A stretch of 64,000 nt of DNA from Bolinopsis microptera. Taxonomy: Eukaryota; Ctenophora; Tentaculata; Lobata; Bolinopsidae. Location of the stretch: assembly GCF_026151205.1 (NCBI RefSeq), contig NC_087080.1:10959837-11023836 (forward strand), written 5' to 3'. Shown piece by piece: positions 41,270 through 51,640 of the stretch (positions within the stretch are counted from its first letter, which is position 1; each line of letters starts with the position of its first letter). A model generated the notes under the pieces. That model saw only the letters and a list, made by a program, of their open reading frames with translations, had not been told where the DNA came from and did no database searches. The position numbers were made by a program, and so were the translations under genes.

Positions 41270-42900
41270 ATGGAGTTGAAGCGAATCCGGCAATTTTACT
41301 GGTTTACTAGCCTTTGGTTTGAAATGCATATAACAGCACTTTGACATGTTGATGTAAAGTTTGTTAAGGATCATATACTTTTTATACAGCTTAGCAATTT
41401 GTTGCCTTTCTCATAAGCTTCTTCTAAAGTTTTGCCATCAATAAAAATGTTGGTGTCGTCAGCAAATAGTAATAGTATGAAGGTTCCTAAATCCGAGGAA
41501 TTGGCAATATCATTTATGTATAGAAGAAAAAGGAGCGGTCCCAAAACAGAGCCTTGTGGAACTCCATATTTAATGATAACGTTTTCGGATTTTTCATTAA
41601 GGACTTCTGTGTACTGTGTTCTATTTGATAAGTAGCTTTTAATAAGACAGTTTGCATTGCCTCTTATTCCATACCTATCTAGTTTTGTTAGGAGTGTACT
41701 ATGGTCGATTGTATCAAATGCTTTACTCAAATCTATAAATATTCCTAGAACATGATTTCGTTTTTTATGCTCTCTTCAATAATCCTAACAGAGTAGTTAA
41801 CAGCATGGCTAGTAGAATGGGACTTGCGGAAGCCAAATTGGTTTTCATCAAGGATATTTTGCGACAGAGCGAAACTGTAGATACGGCTGTATATCACTTT
41901 TTCAAATATCTTACCAAATATAGGCAGTGTAGAGACAGGTCTGTAGTTTCCTACATCCTCTTGGTTTCCTTTCTTAAATATGGGAGTAACTTTCCCAACT
42001 TTCAAAACATCGAGAAATAGCCCGCTCATCATGAGTTTGTTGAAATGTTGGGCTAAAACAGGGCAGATTAAATGAGCTGACTTTTTGATTATACGGATTG
42101 GGATATCACTAGATTTGCCATTTTCCAACTTGGAAATTATTTCCATGAGCTCAGTATGTGAACAGTCAGTTAGGAATATAGAGTTATTGTTGGATGGCAG
42201 AAGGTAGTCTTCAAATGTTGAAAATTCAGAAGCCTGTATAGGCAGGTCAGCTATTGATTCATTTAGAGTGGAGGCAATGGAGTTAAAGTATTTGTTGAAC
42301 TCGTTTGCAATAACCCTTCTATCTGTTATTTTTCTGTTGTCGATTATAAATGAGAGTTTTATAGACTTTTTACACTTCCCTCTAAGTTCATTAATGATCT
42401 GCCATGTCTTCTTACGGTCGTGCTTATTTTCTATGATTTGGTTGCAATAAGAGTAAGTATTTTTTGCAGAGTTAATTACAGATTTGAGGATCCTTCGGTA
42501 TACCTTGAAGGTTTTTTCGAGAACATGGTCTCCATCAGGGTTTGCCTTAGTTTTAGATGTAATCCAGTTTTAATTCATGTTCTTTTTTTCAACGGCTGCT
42601 GAAATACTATCTGTTATCCAGCTGGGGTTATTGATAGGATTCCGTTTAGTAGTTTTTGGCCTTACAAGTTTGCATGTTGCATCAAGTACATGATCAAATA
42701 ATTTAGTAAAATCTGAGAATTCATGAGAAGTGTGGAGCTTTGAGAGGTCAGTGTTCAGTAGGGTTAGGAATTTATTAAGGTTGGCATTACTGAAGTCGTA
42801 GTAGTAGTACTGGACATGTTTTTCACTTTTTGGACCAACCTCAAATTCGATGTCAGTGAATTCAAATGTTGGAGCATGGTCACCAATTCTATGGAGTGAT
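41270..42900 (-). pseudogene. Decayed CR1/L2/Jockey-like LINE: endonuclease end, linker and reverse transcriptase
   Basis: Minus strand, several frame breaks. From right to left: end of the endonuclease ('IGDHAPTFEFTDIEF', ~42870), linker ('NPSWITDSI', ~42610), then RT: 'KVTPIFKKGNQEDVGNYRPV' (~41980), 'NQFGFRKSHST' (~41820), a break, 'SKAFDTIDHSTLL' (~41715, first catalytic Asp), 'YGVPQGSVLGPLLFLLYIND' (~41550) and 'LFADDTNIFI' (~41440, catalytic A-D-D). A shifted frame continues 'KYMILNKLYINMSKCCYMHF' to about 41290. Breaks lie at about 41738 and 41370, with an extra in-frame stop near 42570. It is truncated at both ends and inactive. Confidence 0.85.
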
Positions 42901-43479
42901 CAGCGATCGCCAGCACCGGAATTGTGATCGATAGTCGAAACAATATTATACATTTTTACGGTTATAATGAAGCTAAAAGTAATAACAAATGTTGATAAAT
43001 CATATTTTCAAAAACATTAAAAAGAACTCGCAGCCAGGCATGCCTGATAACATTATGAACCCATATTTTTTTAAACCTGATATATATATATTATATTCAT
43101 CCAAAATATGCATATTTAAGTTAATTTGAGTCCTTGAAATGTGGCTGCGTTTTTAATGTACTATTTTTCAATAATGTCCGGTATCGCGATGCAGTCCTTT
43201 TTGAATCATCCTATCAGCATAATGGTCAATGGTGTCCAATTAGCCAAGTAAAGGTGACTTTCCGTTACCTCCTAAAAATATAGTTTTACAATTCTTGTTA
43301 CAATTTCAAAATCAAGAATTATTGAAACCTACCATATTTAGGGATTTGTAATGGTCTTAAACGTAAACTAATATGGGCTATGTGGTATGGTTAATAGATC
43401 TTTAATTAAGTATTTCCAATTTATAGATTTCGATATCAAAAGGTATAGTTTAAGTTAGTAATTATAGTTACCGCTTAAT
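42901..43479. other. Intergenic AT-rich DNA
   Basis: Contains a short TA run near 43080-43092; nothing else supported. Confidence 0.35.
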
Positions 43480-46048
43480 TTATTCTCTCGGGTTCGTATG
43501 CAAGATATCGGGCCACCCAAGCCCCCCTCTTGTCTCTAGTTTTTCTTCTCGGTCTCCTCTCCTGATGTGGTAGTTCTGAAAGTGGTGAGGATTATTTGTT
43601 GCTATCGCAGTTTATACTTTTATATAATCAAAATTATCATATAAATCAATTTAATAATCATGGGTATCCGTATAGTGGACCGTTGCCAGTGTCTCTCTTT
43701 CCCAAACAAAAGTAAATGATATTAATTTGAATAACCGTCTGCAAATGCAAAATGATACTGAGAATGAAATCGGTCGCTCGCTTTTCCCATTCACGGCTTA
43801 CGAATTCCCCTTTATTGAAAATTCCGATCCCGGTCGACCTATGATACTGTATTTACTGGTTCGAGGATTCCGTCGTCAAAATTTGAAAATTCGAATATTT
43901 TAGACCACGCCTATTCAATATTAAAACACCTATATTGTTTTCTCTGAACATGATTATTAAATGTTGCATATGATCTGAAAACATGAGGCAAAACGGATGA
44001 GAAATGACAAAGTTATCAAGCATTTTCTGTTTCTCGTTAACAACATTGACTGGTTGATTAGGTGACACCGTGACACGACACCTTAATTGAGCAGCCTTAA
44101 CAATTCCCATAATGTTTAACGGGGTCACCCAATCAACTTCAAGTGATTAGGTAAACCAATCACCTGATCACACGTAATGAATAAACTCGTTATGCTTCAT
44201 ATCTCGGTTATCTGAGAAGCTATAGTTCTAATTTTTTCAGGACAAACGTAATTCGAATGGCAAAACACAATTCAATAAAATTTAGCTCAATCCGGCTATC
44301 CAAACTATCAAATAAATGCAAAAATGAACCTTCATTTGAAAAAAATGAACTCGAATATTTTTCGATTTGACAAATTCCTCGAACCAGTGGTGGTAGTAAT
44401 TTAAGTCATACCAAATAAATAATAATATAATAATAATAACTTTTGGCCACTGACTTTTGGCCCACCCTGTATATAACAATGCCAATATGTAACTTTGTCA
44501 TTGTCATACGTTGTATGACCCGCCGCGCACGAGTGCGCGGCTCCCCCTGTATCGTAGTAACTCTATCGTAGAAACTCTATAGTGAAACGACCGTGGGGGT
44601 CACGACGTGATACAAATGTAACTGTCGTGGGAAAACAGAATCTAATAGAAATCACAAATGAGCAAATTTATCACCTTTCTACTTTCGCACGTGCAAATTT
44701 TGAGCGGCGGACGTTGCGTGCGCATTCAATATCAAATATTGAATCACCGTTCATTTTTGCATGTTGGTATTTTATATGTAGTTTAATAAGCATGCAAAGT
44801 TTCAAAAGATTTCAATAAGAACTTACAGTTACATTACTGATTACAACGGGACTCCAAATTTGATAAAAATCGTGAAAATAGCAATATTTAGTCATTTTAC
44901 ATTTTTACAATTAAATTGTAAATCATAAATGCAATTTTCCATCAATTTGGGCGTATCCCCACGTGTGCAACTTTTTGATTTTCAACTGTTAAATTAATTT
45001 AGTGTTGAACAGATGATAAAGTTTATTTTAATTTGAAACTCTTACCTCTTTCTTTACTAGTTCTACTTTCTCTCCCGGGCCAAGATGCAAGATATCGAGC
45101 CACCCAAGCCCCCCTCTTGTCTCTAGTTTTTCTTCTCGGTCTCCTCTTGTGACGTGGTTCTGAAAGTGGTGAGGATTATTTGTTGCTATCGCAGTTTATA
45201 CTTTTATATAATCAAAATTATCATATAAATCAATTTAATAATCATGGGTATCCGTATAGTGGACCGTTGCCAGTGTCTCTCTTTCCCAAACAAAAGTAAA
45301 TGATATTAATTTGAATAACCGTCTGCAAATGCAAAATGATACTGAGAATGAAATCGGTCGCTCGCTTTTCCCATTCACGGCTTACGAATTCCCCTTTATT
45401 GAAAATTCCGATCCCGGTCGACCTATGATACTGTATTTACTGGTTCGAGGATTCCGTCGTCAAAATTTGAAAATTCGAATATTTTAGACCACGCCTATTC
45501 AATATTAAAACACCTATATTGTTTTCTCTGAACATGATTATTAAATGTTGCATATGATCTGAAAACATGAGGCAAAACGGATGAGAAATGACAAAGTTAT
45601 CAAGCATTTTCTGTTTCTCGTTAACAACATTGACTGGTTGATTAGGTGACACCGTGACACGACACCTTAATAGTTAATTGAGCAGCCTTAACAATTCCCA
45701 TAATGTTTAACGGGGTGGTTAACGGGGTCACCCAATCAAGTGATTAGGTAAACCAATCACCTGATCACACGTAATGAATAAACTCGTTATGCTTCATATC
45801 TCGGTTATCTGAGAAGCTATAGTTCTAATTTTTTTCAGGACAAACGTAATTCGAATGGCAAAACCACATAAATGCAATTTTCCATCAATTTGGGCGTATC
45901 CCCACGTGTGCAACTTTTTGATTTTCAACTGTTAAATTAATTTAGTGTTGAACGGATGATAAAGTTTATTTTAATTTGAAATTAATCTTACCTCTTTCTT
46001 TACTAGTTCTACTTTTGCTACGTTTTCTGCAGGGTCTGCTACTTTCGT
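43480..46048 (-). CDS. Minus-strand gene with tandemly duplicated terminal exons (partial, unknown product)
   Basis: Three exons on the minus strand in order: 45992-46048 (19 codons), 45046-45159 (38 codons), 43480-43575 (31 codons plus TAA). All are phase 0 with good sites (TTTTTCAG|ACGAAA; GAAAGAG|GTAAGA; CCACTTTCAG|AACCAC; GAAAGAG|GTAAGA; CCACTTTCAG|AACTAC). Exons 2 and 3 share 'GDREEKLETRGGLGW', and exons 1 and 2 share 'KVELVKKE'. The two introns are homologous over about 0.9 kb, so the locus arose by tandem duplication of an exon-intron unit. The upstream exons were not found; one candidate is 47609-47635 ('FAPGTANSE'|GTAGGA). I do not recognise the family. Charged, without membrane segment. 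Confidence 0.55.
43492..44262. repeat. Direct duplication, copy 1 (exon plus intron)
   Basis: Nearly the same as 45078-45862: starts GCAAGATATCGGGCCACCCA and runs to GTAATTCGAATGGCAAAAC. Small indels only (for example, AACTTC inserted near 44135). Confidence 0.9.
44263..44925. repeat. ~0.66-kb insertion inside one of two duplicated introns
   Basis: Absent at the homologous place near 45863. It includes a two-hairpin module at 44502-44563 (GTCATAC-GTT-GTATGAC followed by CCGCGCAC-GA-GTGCGCGG) that recurs at 47638-47690, and the mariner-like word TTTTGGCCCACCCTGTAT near 44455. No clean target duplication was identified. Confidence 0.6.
45078..45862. repeat. Direct duplication, copy 2 (exon plus intron)
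   Basis: See copy 1. The adjoining ~120 bp (44926-45050 and 45868-46000) are also duplicated, completing the unit. Confidence 0.9.
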
Positions 46049-46253
46049 CTGAAAAACAGAGGCACATATTAGGTGCGATGGGTGCGGGATCGCACAATTT
46101 ACCGTTTTCCGCACATTTCCGCATAATTTATTGTTTTCCGCACATTTTGTAATTTTCTGCATATTTCCGCATAATCTAGCATTTTCCGCGTAATTTCACA
46201 TAATTTTGAAATTTTCGCGTTAAGATTTTCGAGTGTAAAAACCAAAATATGAG

Positions 46254-46741
46254 TCACGGCCCTTTTAGGACCGTGACTCAGGCCCTTTCGGGACCATGAC
46301 CCAGGCCCTTTCGGGACCGTGACCCAGGCCCTTTTGGAACTCATACCTAGGCCACGTGACCCAGTTACCACGTGACCCAGGCCCTTTCGGGACCCTGACC
46401 CAGGCCCTTTCGGGACCGTGACCCAGGCCCTTTTGGAACTCATGCCTAGGCCACGTGACCCAGTTACCACGTGACCCAGGCCCTTTCGGGACCGTGACCC
46501 AGGCCCTTTCGGGACCGTTACCCAGGCCCTTTCGGGACCGTGACCCAGGCCCTTTCGGGACCGTGACCCAGGCCCTTTTGGAACTCATGCCTAGGCCACG
46601 TGACCCGGTTACCACGTGACCCAGGCCCTTTCGGGACCGTGACCCAGGCCCTTTCGGGACCATGACCCAGGCCCTTTCGGGACCGTGACCCAGGCCCTTT
46701 CGGGACCATGACCCAGGCCCTTTCGGGACCGTGACCCAGGC
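46254..46741 (+). repeat. 23-bp minisatellite with a higher-order unit, inside the hAT element
   Basis: Units GGGACCGTGACCCAGGCCCTTTC, about 15 copies, interrupted three times by the same block containing GGAACTCATGCCTAGG and two CACGTGACC words. The long overlapping ORFs here ('VPKGPGSRSRKGLG') are repeat artefacts. Confidence 0.9.
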
Positions 46742-46843
46742 CGTTATGGTACCTTCGTCGTTACCGTACTTCGATTATAGTGTATCAGTTATCATTTGTA
46801 ACTTCACCACATCATCTGATTACTCTATATCACATCACAACGT

Positions 46844-47098
46844 CATGGACCGTTTCCTAAAGAAACGAACAGCAGACACAGCTACAGACAGTAACCCATC
46901 ATCAAGCTCACCACACAAGAAACAGAAGATACCTGCATCAGCAAAACAAGGGGATATCTCAGCAGCATGGCGATTGGCGAGCTCAAGAGTTTGGTTCACA
47001 TTTTTACGAATCTGGGGGGAAACTGTTCTGTAAGCCCTGCAATACACTTGTGGACCACGCTCGGAAATCAGTCATCCTCAAACACATAGAGTCTTAGT
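46844..47098 (+). pseudogene. Relic of a hAT-type protein with CGGBP1-like BED zinc finger
   Basis: ATG at 46844 reads 'MDRFLKKRTADTATDSN' and 'SPHKKQKIPASAKQGDISAA'. After a one-base frame change near 46970 the other frame gives 'QEFGSHFYESGGKLFCKPCN' and then 'TLVDHARKSVILKHIES' and a stop at about 47096-47098. This matches the zinc-finger part of CGGBP1 (family pattern E-F-G-x-x-x-x-x-x-G-G-K-L-F-C-x-x-C-N-x-x-x-x-H-x-R-K-S-x-I-x-x-H), a vertebrate protein derived from a hAT transposase. The last zinc-binding His lies beyond the stop and the transposase core is absent. Confidence 0.75.
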
Positions 47099-47364
47099 AA
47101 AGAACTACACCCTCAGTAACACATTAAACAGACCTATTTTTGATAAGAGCGGCGGTTATACGTTTAGAATTTCCAAAGTCCTTGAGAAAATACAAAAGAA
47201 AACCGCACAATTCCCGCACAAATTTCGAAAAAATCGCCGCACATTTGCCGCATAATTGGTAAAAATTTACCGCACCTTACCGCATATTTTACCTTTATAG
47301 TCGGGTGCGGTACCGCATAATTTCGATTTTTTTACCGCACCTAATATGTGCCTCTGCTGAAAAA

Positions 47365-48590
47365 TAAATCAACGATCATCATTATGTCAAGGTATGTCGG
47401 ATTCGGGATGTGTCTATGTTTAAGATCTCGACTAATTTCTAAAATAAACTCCAAATAAGACTTTAAAAACTTTAAAGCAATTATCATAAAATATAACTTA
47501 AAACTAACAAAGATACCGATAATGAATTAAAAAATAAAGTTCATGATATCACTGATCTGTTTTCGTTTTTTGGTTGAAATAAAATCATTAACTGATTCAA
47601 ACTCCTACCTCACTGTTGGCTGTGCCGGGAGCAAACTTGTCATACGTTGTATGACCCGCCGCGCACGAAGTGCGCGGCTCCCCCTGTATCGTCAGAACGA
47701 TAAAGGGGGTCATAGTCAATTTGCAAACAATAACAAACCAGAGGGAGAAAAAAATTCTCCCTCCATAATAAAGCGCCGCGCCGTCCGTATTTGTATTGAG
47801 TATCTGTGTGTTGCTTATACGAAATATTTGCGGAGGGTTGCTAAGCGTTTTTAATATTAAATTATTTGGAGACATATCGATGTACAATATATTTTAAAAT
47901 GCTTGCAGAGTATATTACGTAATGAACGTCAGATTGCTATATAAAGTTAACAGTTGATTCGTCTGCACTGTGTGTGTGGTTTGATGCCCGTCTGCCTTGT
48001 CATTGCTTGTTGTTTGCGTCGTGATTCGTGACCCTCATCATCATTTCATTTAATTTTAATAAATTCTGCAACTTCGGCCCTTCTTCAATTTGGCATTCTC
48101 ATCCTCGTTTTGGCTTAAACTGTCAAATATAAGTCACATTATAATAGCGTTTAACACACGATTACTTTGTAAATCCCTACGTTGCGTTTCTGTTCTTTGC
48201 CACAAAGACATCATCATTTATTTATTATAGAGTGTCGGTCAAAACTGTTAACGTGACTATTGTATTAATATTAATGACTTAGTCGGTTCTTGAGATTTTG
48301 CCTTCTTCATATTTGAAACAACTACCGTCCACGGTACGAAGGATAATTGTTATTTTAATTTCTACTAATTTTTAACTTTTTTCTTGTTCTCAGCTCGTTG
48401 GGACAGGATTGTAATGAACAAAATAATTATGATTTTCTTTGATATGTTTCATTTCTTGTTATTGTTTCTCATTCTAATTTGGTAGACGGCCCTAACGTTA
48501 ATTAGTGTATAATAAGTTTATTTTTCTTTTTTAATTAGTTGTCATCCGGCCACACAATTATACATACATGCTACATGAAGAGGTCTCCTC
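47365..48590. other. Non-coding; two-hairpin repeat copy and 3' UTR of the interrupted LINE
   Basis: The repeat at 47638-47690 matches 44502-44563. The right part (about 48510-48590, minus strand) is the 3' UTR of the RTE-like LINE, with AATAAA on the minus strand near 48520. A candidate short exon on the minus strand lies at 47609-47635. Confidence 0.4.
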
Positions 48591-48688
48591 CTAGTCGTTG
48601 GAGTGGCCTGCATCACACACATCTCTTCTACGGCGTAACATGTTCCTCCATTCCACTCGCTTTAGAGCCAACTGTTTTACTGCATCTC
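48591..48688 (-). pseudogene. Detached C-terminal end of the RTE-like reverse transcriptase ORF
   Basis: On the minus strand, the bases just outside the palindromic element continue the frame of the RT ORF at 57760-59308 for 30 codons (ending 'VCDAGHSND') to TAG at 48591-48593, once a single CATCTC copy is counted. This proves that the 9-kb element split one gene. Confidence 0.85.
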
Positions 48689-48721
48689 AGTAGTATATAT
48701 ACATACACCTGGCCCCCAATC

Positions 48722-49003
48722 ACCTAGGTGTGAACTGCCCCCGGGGCCTCCCCGGGCCGAGCTGCCCCCGGGGAGCTGAGGGACTGCCCCGGGGAGCTGG
48801 GGAACTGCTCCGGGAACACCCTCCGTGAACCAGGGGCAATCGCAGCAACAATCACCACAGCCCGGGAACTCACCCGGAACGGGCTCTCTGTGAGCCAGGT
48901 GTGAAATATCCTCGTAACGGGCTCCGGGGACCCTCGAGAGATCGTTCATTTGTTGTTGAGTTCGATTGTTTAGTTTCACACCTCTCGGACTGGAACAAGA
49001 CAT
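48722..49003 (-). CDS. Short GC-rich arm ORF, left copy (provisional)
   Basis: Minus strand, starting 'MSCSSPRGVKLNNRTQQQMN' and followed by 'CGDCCCDCPW' and Pro/Gly repeats ('GAVPQLPGAVPQLPGG') made by the subterminal repeats. The frame runs through the element end, so it has no natural stop inside; doubtful as a gene. The same ORF is at the other end. Confidence 0.3.
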
Positions 49004-49299
49004 CTCAGATGTAAGTATATTTTTATTTTGTAGCGAATATTCTGTTCACGGGGCACACAAAACTGTCCCGGGCCCTTGTTCCTAAGATCCGCAAGTCCGG
49101 TGTGATCTTTCTTAGAGCACGAGGACTTTTATTGCAATAAATCCCTCGGTGTGAACCCGACCCTCCCAGAGCAATAGGTCCCACAATTTGCAGCAAGTAC
49201 TTGCTATATCAAAATCTACACAATCATATTTCAACTTACCCTCCCGATCTCCGCGTGACCACTCCCGGAATTATTATGTTTATCATCATTTCATATGTG

Positions 49300-49653
49300 T
49301 TATCTTTGAAACAGCAATCTACGACACGGCGAGATCTTGACCAATTTTTGTTTACACTTGATGTCTAGTAATGCTACATAGTATTTCACAAGTCCGTTTT
49401 TTATTTCCAACTTGAACTCAAGCTCCGGACACACAGAACTAGTAGCAACAATTGACGCTGCATTATTATATTTTTGAGGTGTGACAATTGTTTGAAGAGA
49501 GCTTTTCATAAATGTATCACAAGACCATGATATGTTGAATATTGTCAAACCTGCCCCCCGTATTACGCCTGATTTACTTGAAATTCGTTTACCAATTTTG
49601 TAAATATGATTATTTGTTGTTATTTCGAAGAGAAGTGACTGAAAAGGTGCCAA
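49300..49653 (-). CDS. 117-residue arm ORF, left copy, unknown
   Basis: Starts 'MAPFQSLLFEITTNNHIYKI' and contains 'SSVCPELEFKLEIKNGLVKY'. Alternating hydrophobic residues suggest a beta-rich fold. Exactly mirrored at 56795-57148. Family unknown. The start may lie elsewhere, as splicing cannot be excluded. Confidence 0.45.
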   Translation of the reverse strand: MAPFQSLLFEITTNNHIYKIGKRISSKSGVIRGAGLTIFNISWSCDTFMKSSLQTIVTPQKYNNAASIVATSSVCPELEFKLEIKNGLVKYYVALLDIKCKQKLVKISPCRRLLFQR

Positions 49654-50276
49654 TTTTTAATTCTGGGACTTGCAACAAAACGTTAGTTTGTCAGGTGAGT
49701 CAGTCATAATGTTAAACTTGAAGAGTAGCGCGGTTGAAACATGTATATAAAATTTTCAATTGTTGAGTATTCTACGTATTCCAACAACATCTTGTTTTTG
49801 TTCATTTTGCTAAGCATTAATTTTACGCTTCCATCATATTGTAAGATTTAAAATTGAGTAATTATAGGACTGTCAAATATTGCAACTAAATTTACAGGGG
49901 TCAATAACAGATAGTGATCCAATCACGTGACCGTTAATCCTTTCACGATACAGTATTACTCCTTACGGACATAAACCATGTAGTGGAACTCACAGCTAGG
50001 AGCTCTACGTTTGAGACTCTGGCTAGGGAGAACTATGATATCCACCTTCACGAGATGCATGCCACACCAGGTAATTACAGATTGAAGCAAATCCCAGTTA
50101 CAGTTTTCAGTTCATTCAACCGAATCCGTTTTCCCTTTTGAATTATATGATGATCATTTTGTAACAGTGCTGATTTTCATAAAACATCACGCAAAACATT
50201 CCAGGGTCTAGAACTGGTGACGATGCAACAAGACTGAACAATATCAAAACAACATTCAAGCAAAATTGAGCGATGT

Positions 50277-50987
50277 TTGAGTAAATTGCTGAGCAGTCCC
50301 CAAGTATATAAAGAGAACAAGGTTGGAAATTCATTTCAATCAGAGATGTCGGTGTTTTGTCCTCTCTGCGATAAACAATTCGCAAACAAGCAAAGTCTGT
50401 CCTCACACAAAAGTCGGTATCATCGGAAGAAGGGAGAATCACACACAAGTTCTATCAACCACCCACCGTCAAAAGCTTATGTGACTGATGAAAAAAGGGA
50501 TAATCCTAAATATTCAGACGCTGATACAACAATATCTGAAGAAGATTATCAAGACAGTTCTAACTCTGAAGTAGCAAGTGTTGATGATGAGTCAAAAACA
50601 GAATCTGATCATATGACAAGTAGAGATAAGCTAGACTCTGACTCCCTGTGGCAACAAAAATGTAAGCGGAAAGAAGTACCAATCAAACAAATAAACAAAA
50701 AGGTGAAGATGTCGAAATTTATCAAAACTTTAGACGTTCTGTCACAAAGAAAGTTATGTAAGGAGGAAGACAAACGTTTTGACTTTTTATCCTCTTACAT
50801 AATGAAAAATGAAGTGTTTGAGACATTGAAGCAGCGACTCAATAACTCTAGGCAAGACATCGCCACCGTTTTAAGTTTGGAAGAACGAGCTCTATTGGAT
50901 GCAGTAATTACAACTACAAGTCTATCTGATGTCAACAAGCTAATGAACGAGAATAAAACAATCGTCAGTAAGATTCTTGAACTTTAA
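50277..50987 (+). CDS. C2H2 zinc-finger protein of the palindromic element, left copy
   Basis: 236 residues from the first in-frame codon; the first Met in good context is at 50346 ('MSVFCPLCDKQF'). One classic C2H2 finger, C-x2-C-x12-H-x5-H ('CPLCDKQFANKQSLSSHKSR' + YH), is followed by an acidic Ser-rich linker ('SEEDYQDSSNSEVASVDDES') and a helical C-terminal domain ('MSKFIKTLDVLSQRKL', 'SLEERALLDAVITTTSL'). The stop is at 50985-50987. The second copy, 55452-56162 on the minus strand, is the same in sequence. One finger plus a helical domain suggests a DNA-binding or transcription factor of the element. Family not recognised. Confidence 0.75.
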   Translation: MSKLLSSPQVYKENKVGNSFQSEMSVFCPLCDKQFANKQSLSSHKSRYHRKKGESHTSSINHPPSKAYVTDEKRDNPKYSDADTTISEEDYQDSSNSEVASVDDESKTESDHMTSRDKLDSDSLWQQKCKRKEVPIKQINKKVKMSKFIKTLDVLSQRKLCKEEDKRFDFLSSYIMKNEVFETLKQRLNNSRQDIATVLSLEERALLDAVITTTSLSDVNKLMNENKTIVSKILEL

Positions 50988-51044
50988 CCGTTGTTAACTA
51001 TTGTTAAGTTTAATAACGAACATATAGTTGTTGAATATTTTGGA

Positions 51045-51640
51045 TCAAATTGACACTGTGTTGAATATTACAGTACACCTGTTACTGCTTGTTGTTGAAA
51101 TTATAATTATATTTCTGGATTTAAAAGTATGATTGATATTGTACACAAGGTTGTACACAATTTTAAATAAACTGGTGGTGTTTTTGCGTTGATCTTTAAT
51201 CCAGCACAAGAGCTGTAGTACCATCCGCAGGCCATCCACCTCTTTTGGGGTCAATCTCTTTTCATAGTTAGGTTTCGACTCTAGTAAACAAACCTATCCA
51301 CTAATGATGATACAGATAAAATTACTAACCTGTTTAACAGCCCTAGGCCTACCCTACTGCCAGCTCAATACTGTATCTTTTTGGTGTAGGGTAATTGTAT
51401 AGAACCATAGACAGTAACTTTTTGGTGTTGATCCAGCATGAGAGCTTAAGTGAACAACGAGGAGGTTCATGTAACCCTCTTCTTGTGATGACCACCGATG
51501 TAGTGTTGATGATCTCCTTTGTATGGTGATGATTCAAGAGGATCAGGTGTTCAATGTAATGAAATCTCTGTATACTACCCAGTACCCAACTGTTGGCGAT
51601 CACTGCTTCTTGTGTGATCCTCATTCACACGACTGTTACA
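51045..51640 (-). pseudogene. RTE-like reverse transcriptase relics inside the left arm
   Basis: Two overlapping fragments on the minus strand resemble the RT ORF that flanks the element. 'CWINTKKLLSMVLYNYPTPK' and 'RYSIELAVG' (51349-51440) parallel 'LKINAKKTQCM...PYTERDSIKLTVEG'; at 51170-51240 'CAGLKINAK' appears in a shifted frame. Mirrored at 54815-55394. Confidence 0.6.

Larger units (their letters stand above)
46057..47356 (+). mobile_element. 1,300-bp hAT element with 8-bp target duplication
   Basis: Perfect terminal inverted repeats CAGAGGCACATATTAGGTGC... at 46057-46077 and 47336-47356. CTGAAAAA is repeated at 46049-46056 and 47357-47364 (8 bp, hAT type). The subterminal regions carry many CCGCACA / CCGCATAA words on both sides (likely transposase-binding repeats). 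It holds a minisatellite and a damaged gene with a CGGBP1-like zinc finger. It inserted into the pyrimidine tract and acceptor of the exon at 45992-46048. Confidence 0.9.

Noticed and set aside
46099-46709. Three long overlapping minus-strand ORFs ('VPKGPGSRSRKGLG')
   Set aside because: Produced by the 23-bp minisatellite, whose unit has no stop in several frames.
51170-51240. A possible CRISPR or phage feature in the palindromic element
   Set aside because: No direct repeat-spacer pattern; spliced genes and LINEs all around show a eukaryotic genome.
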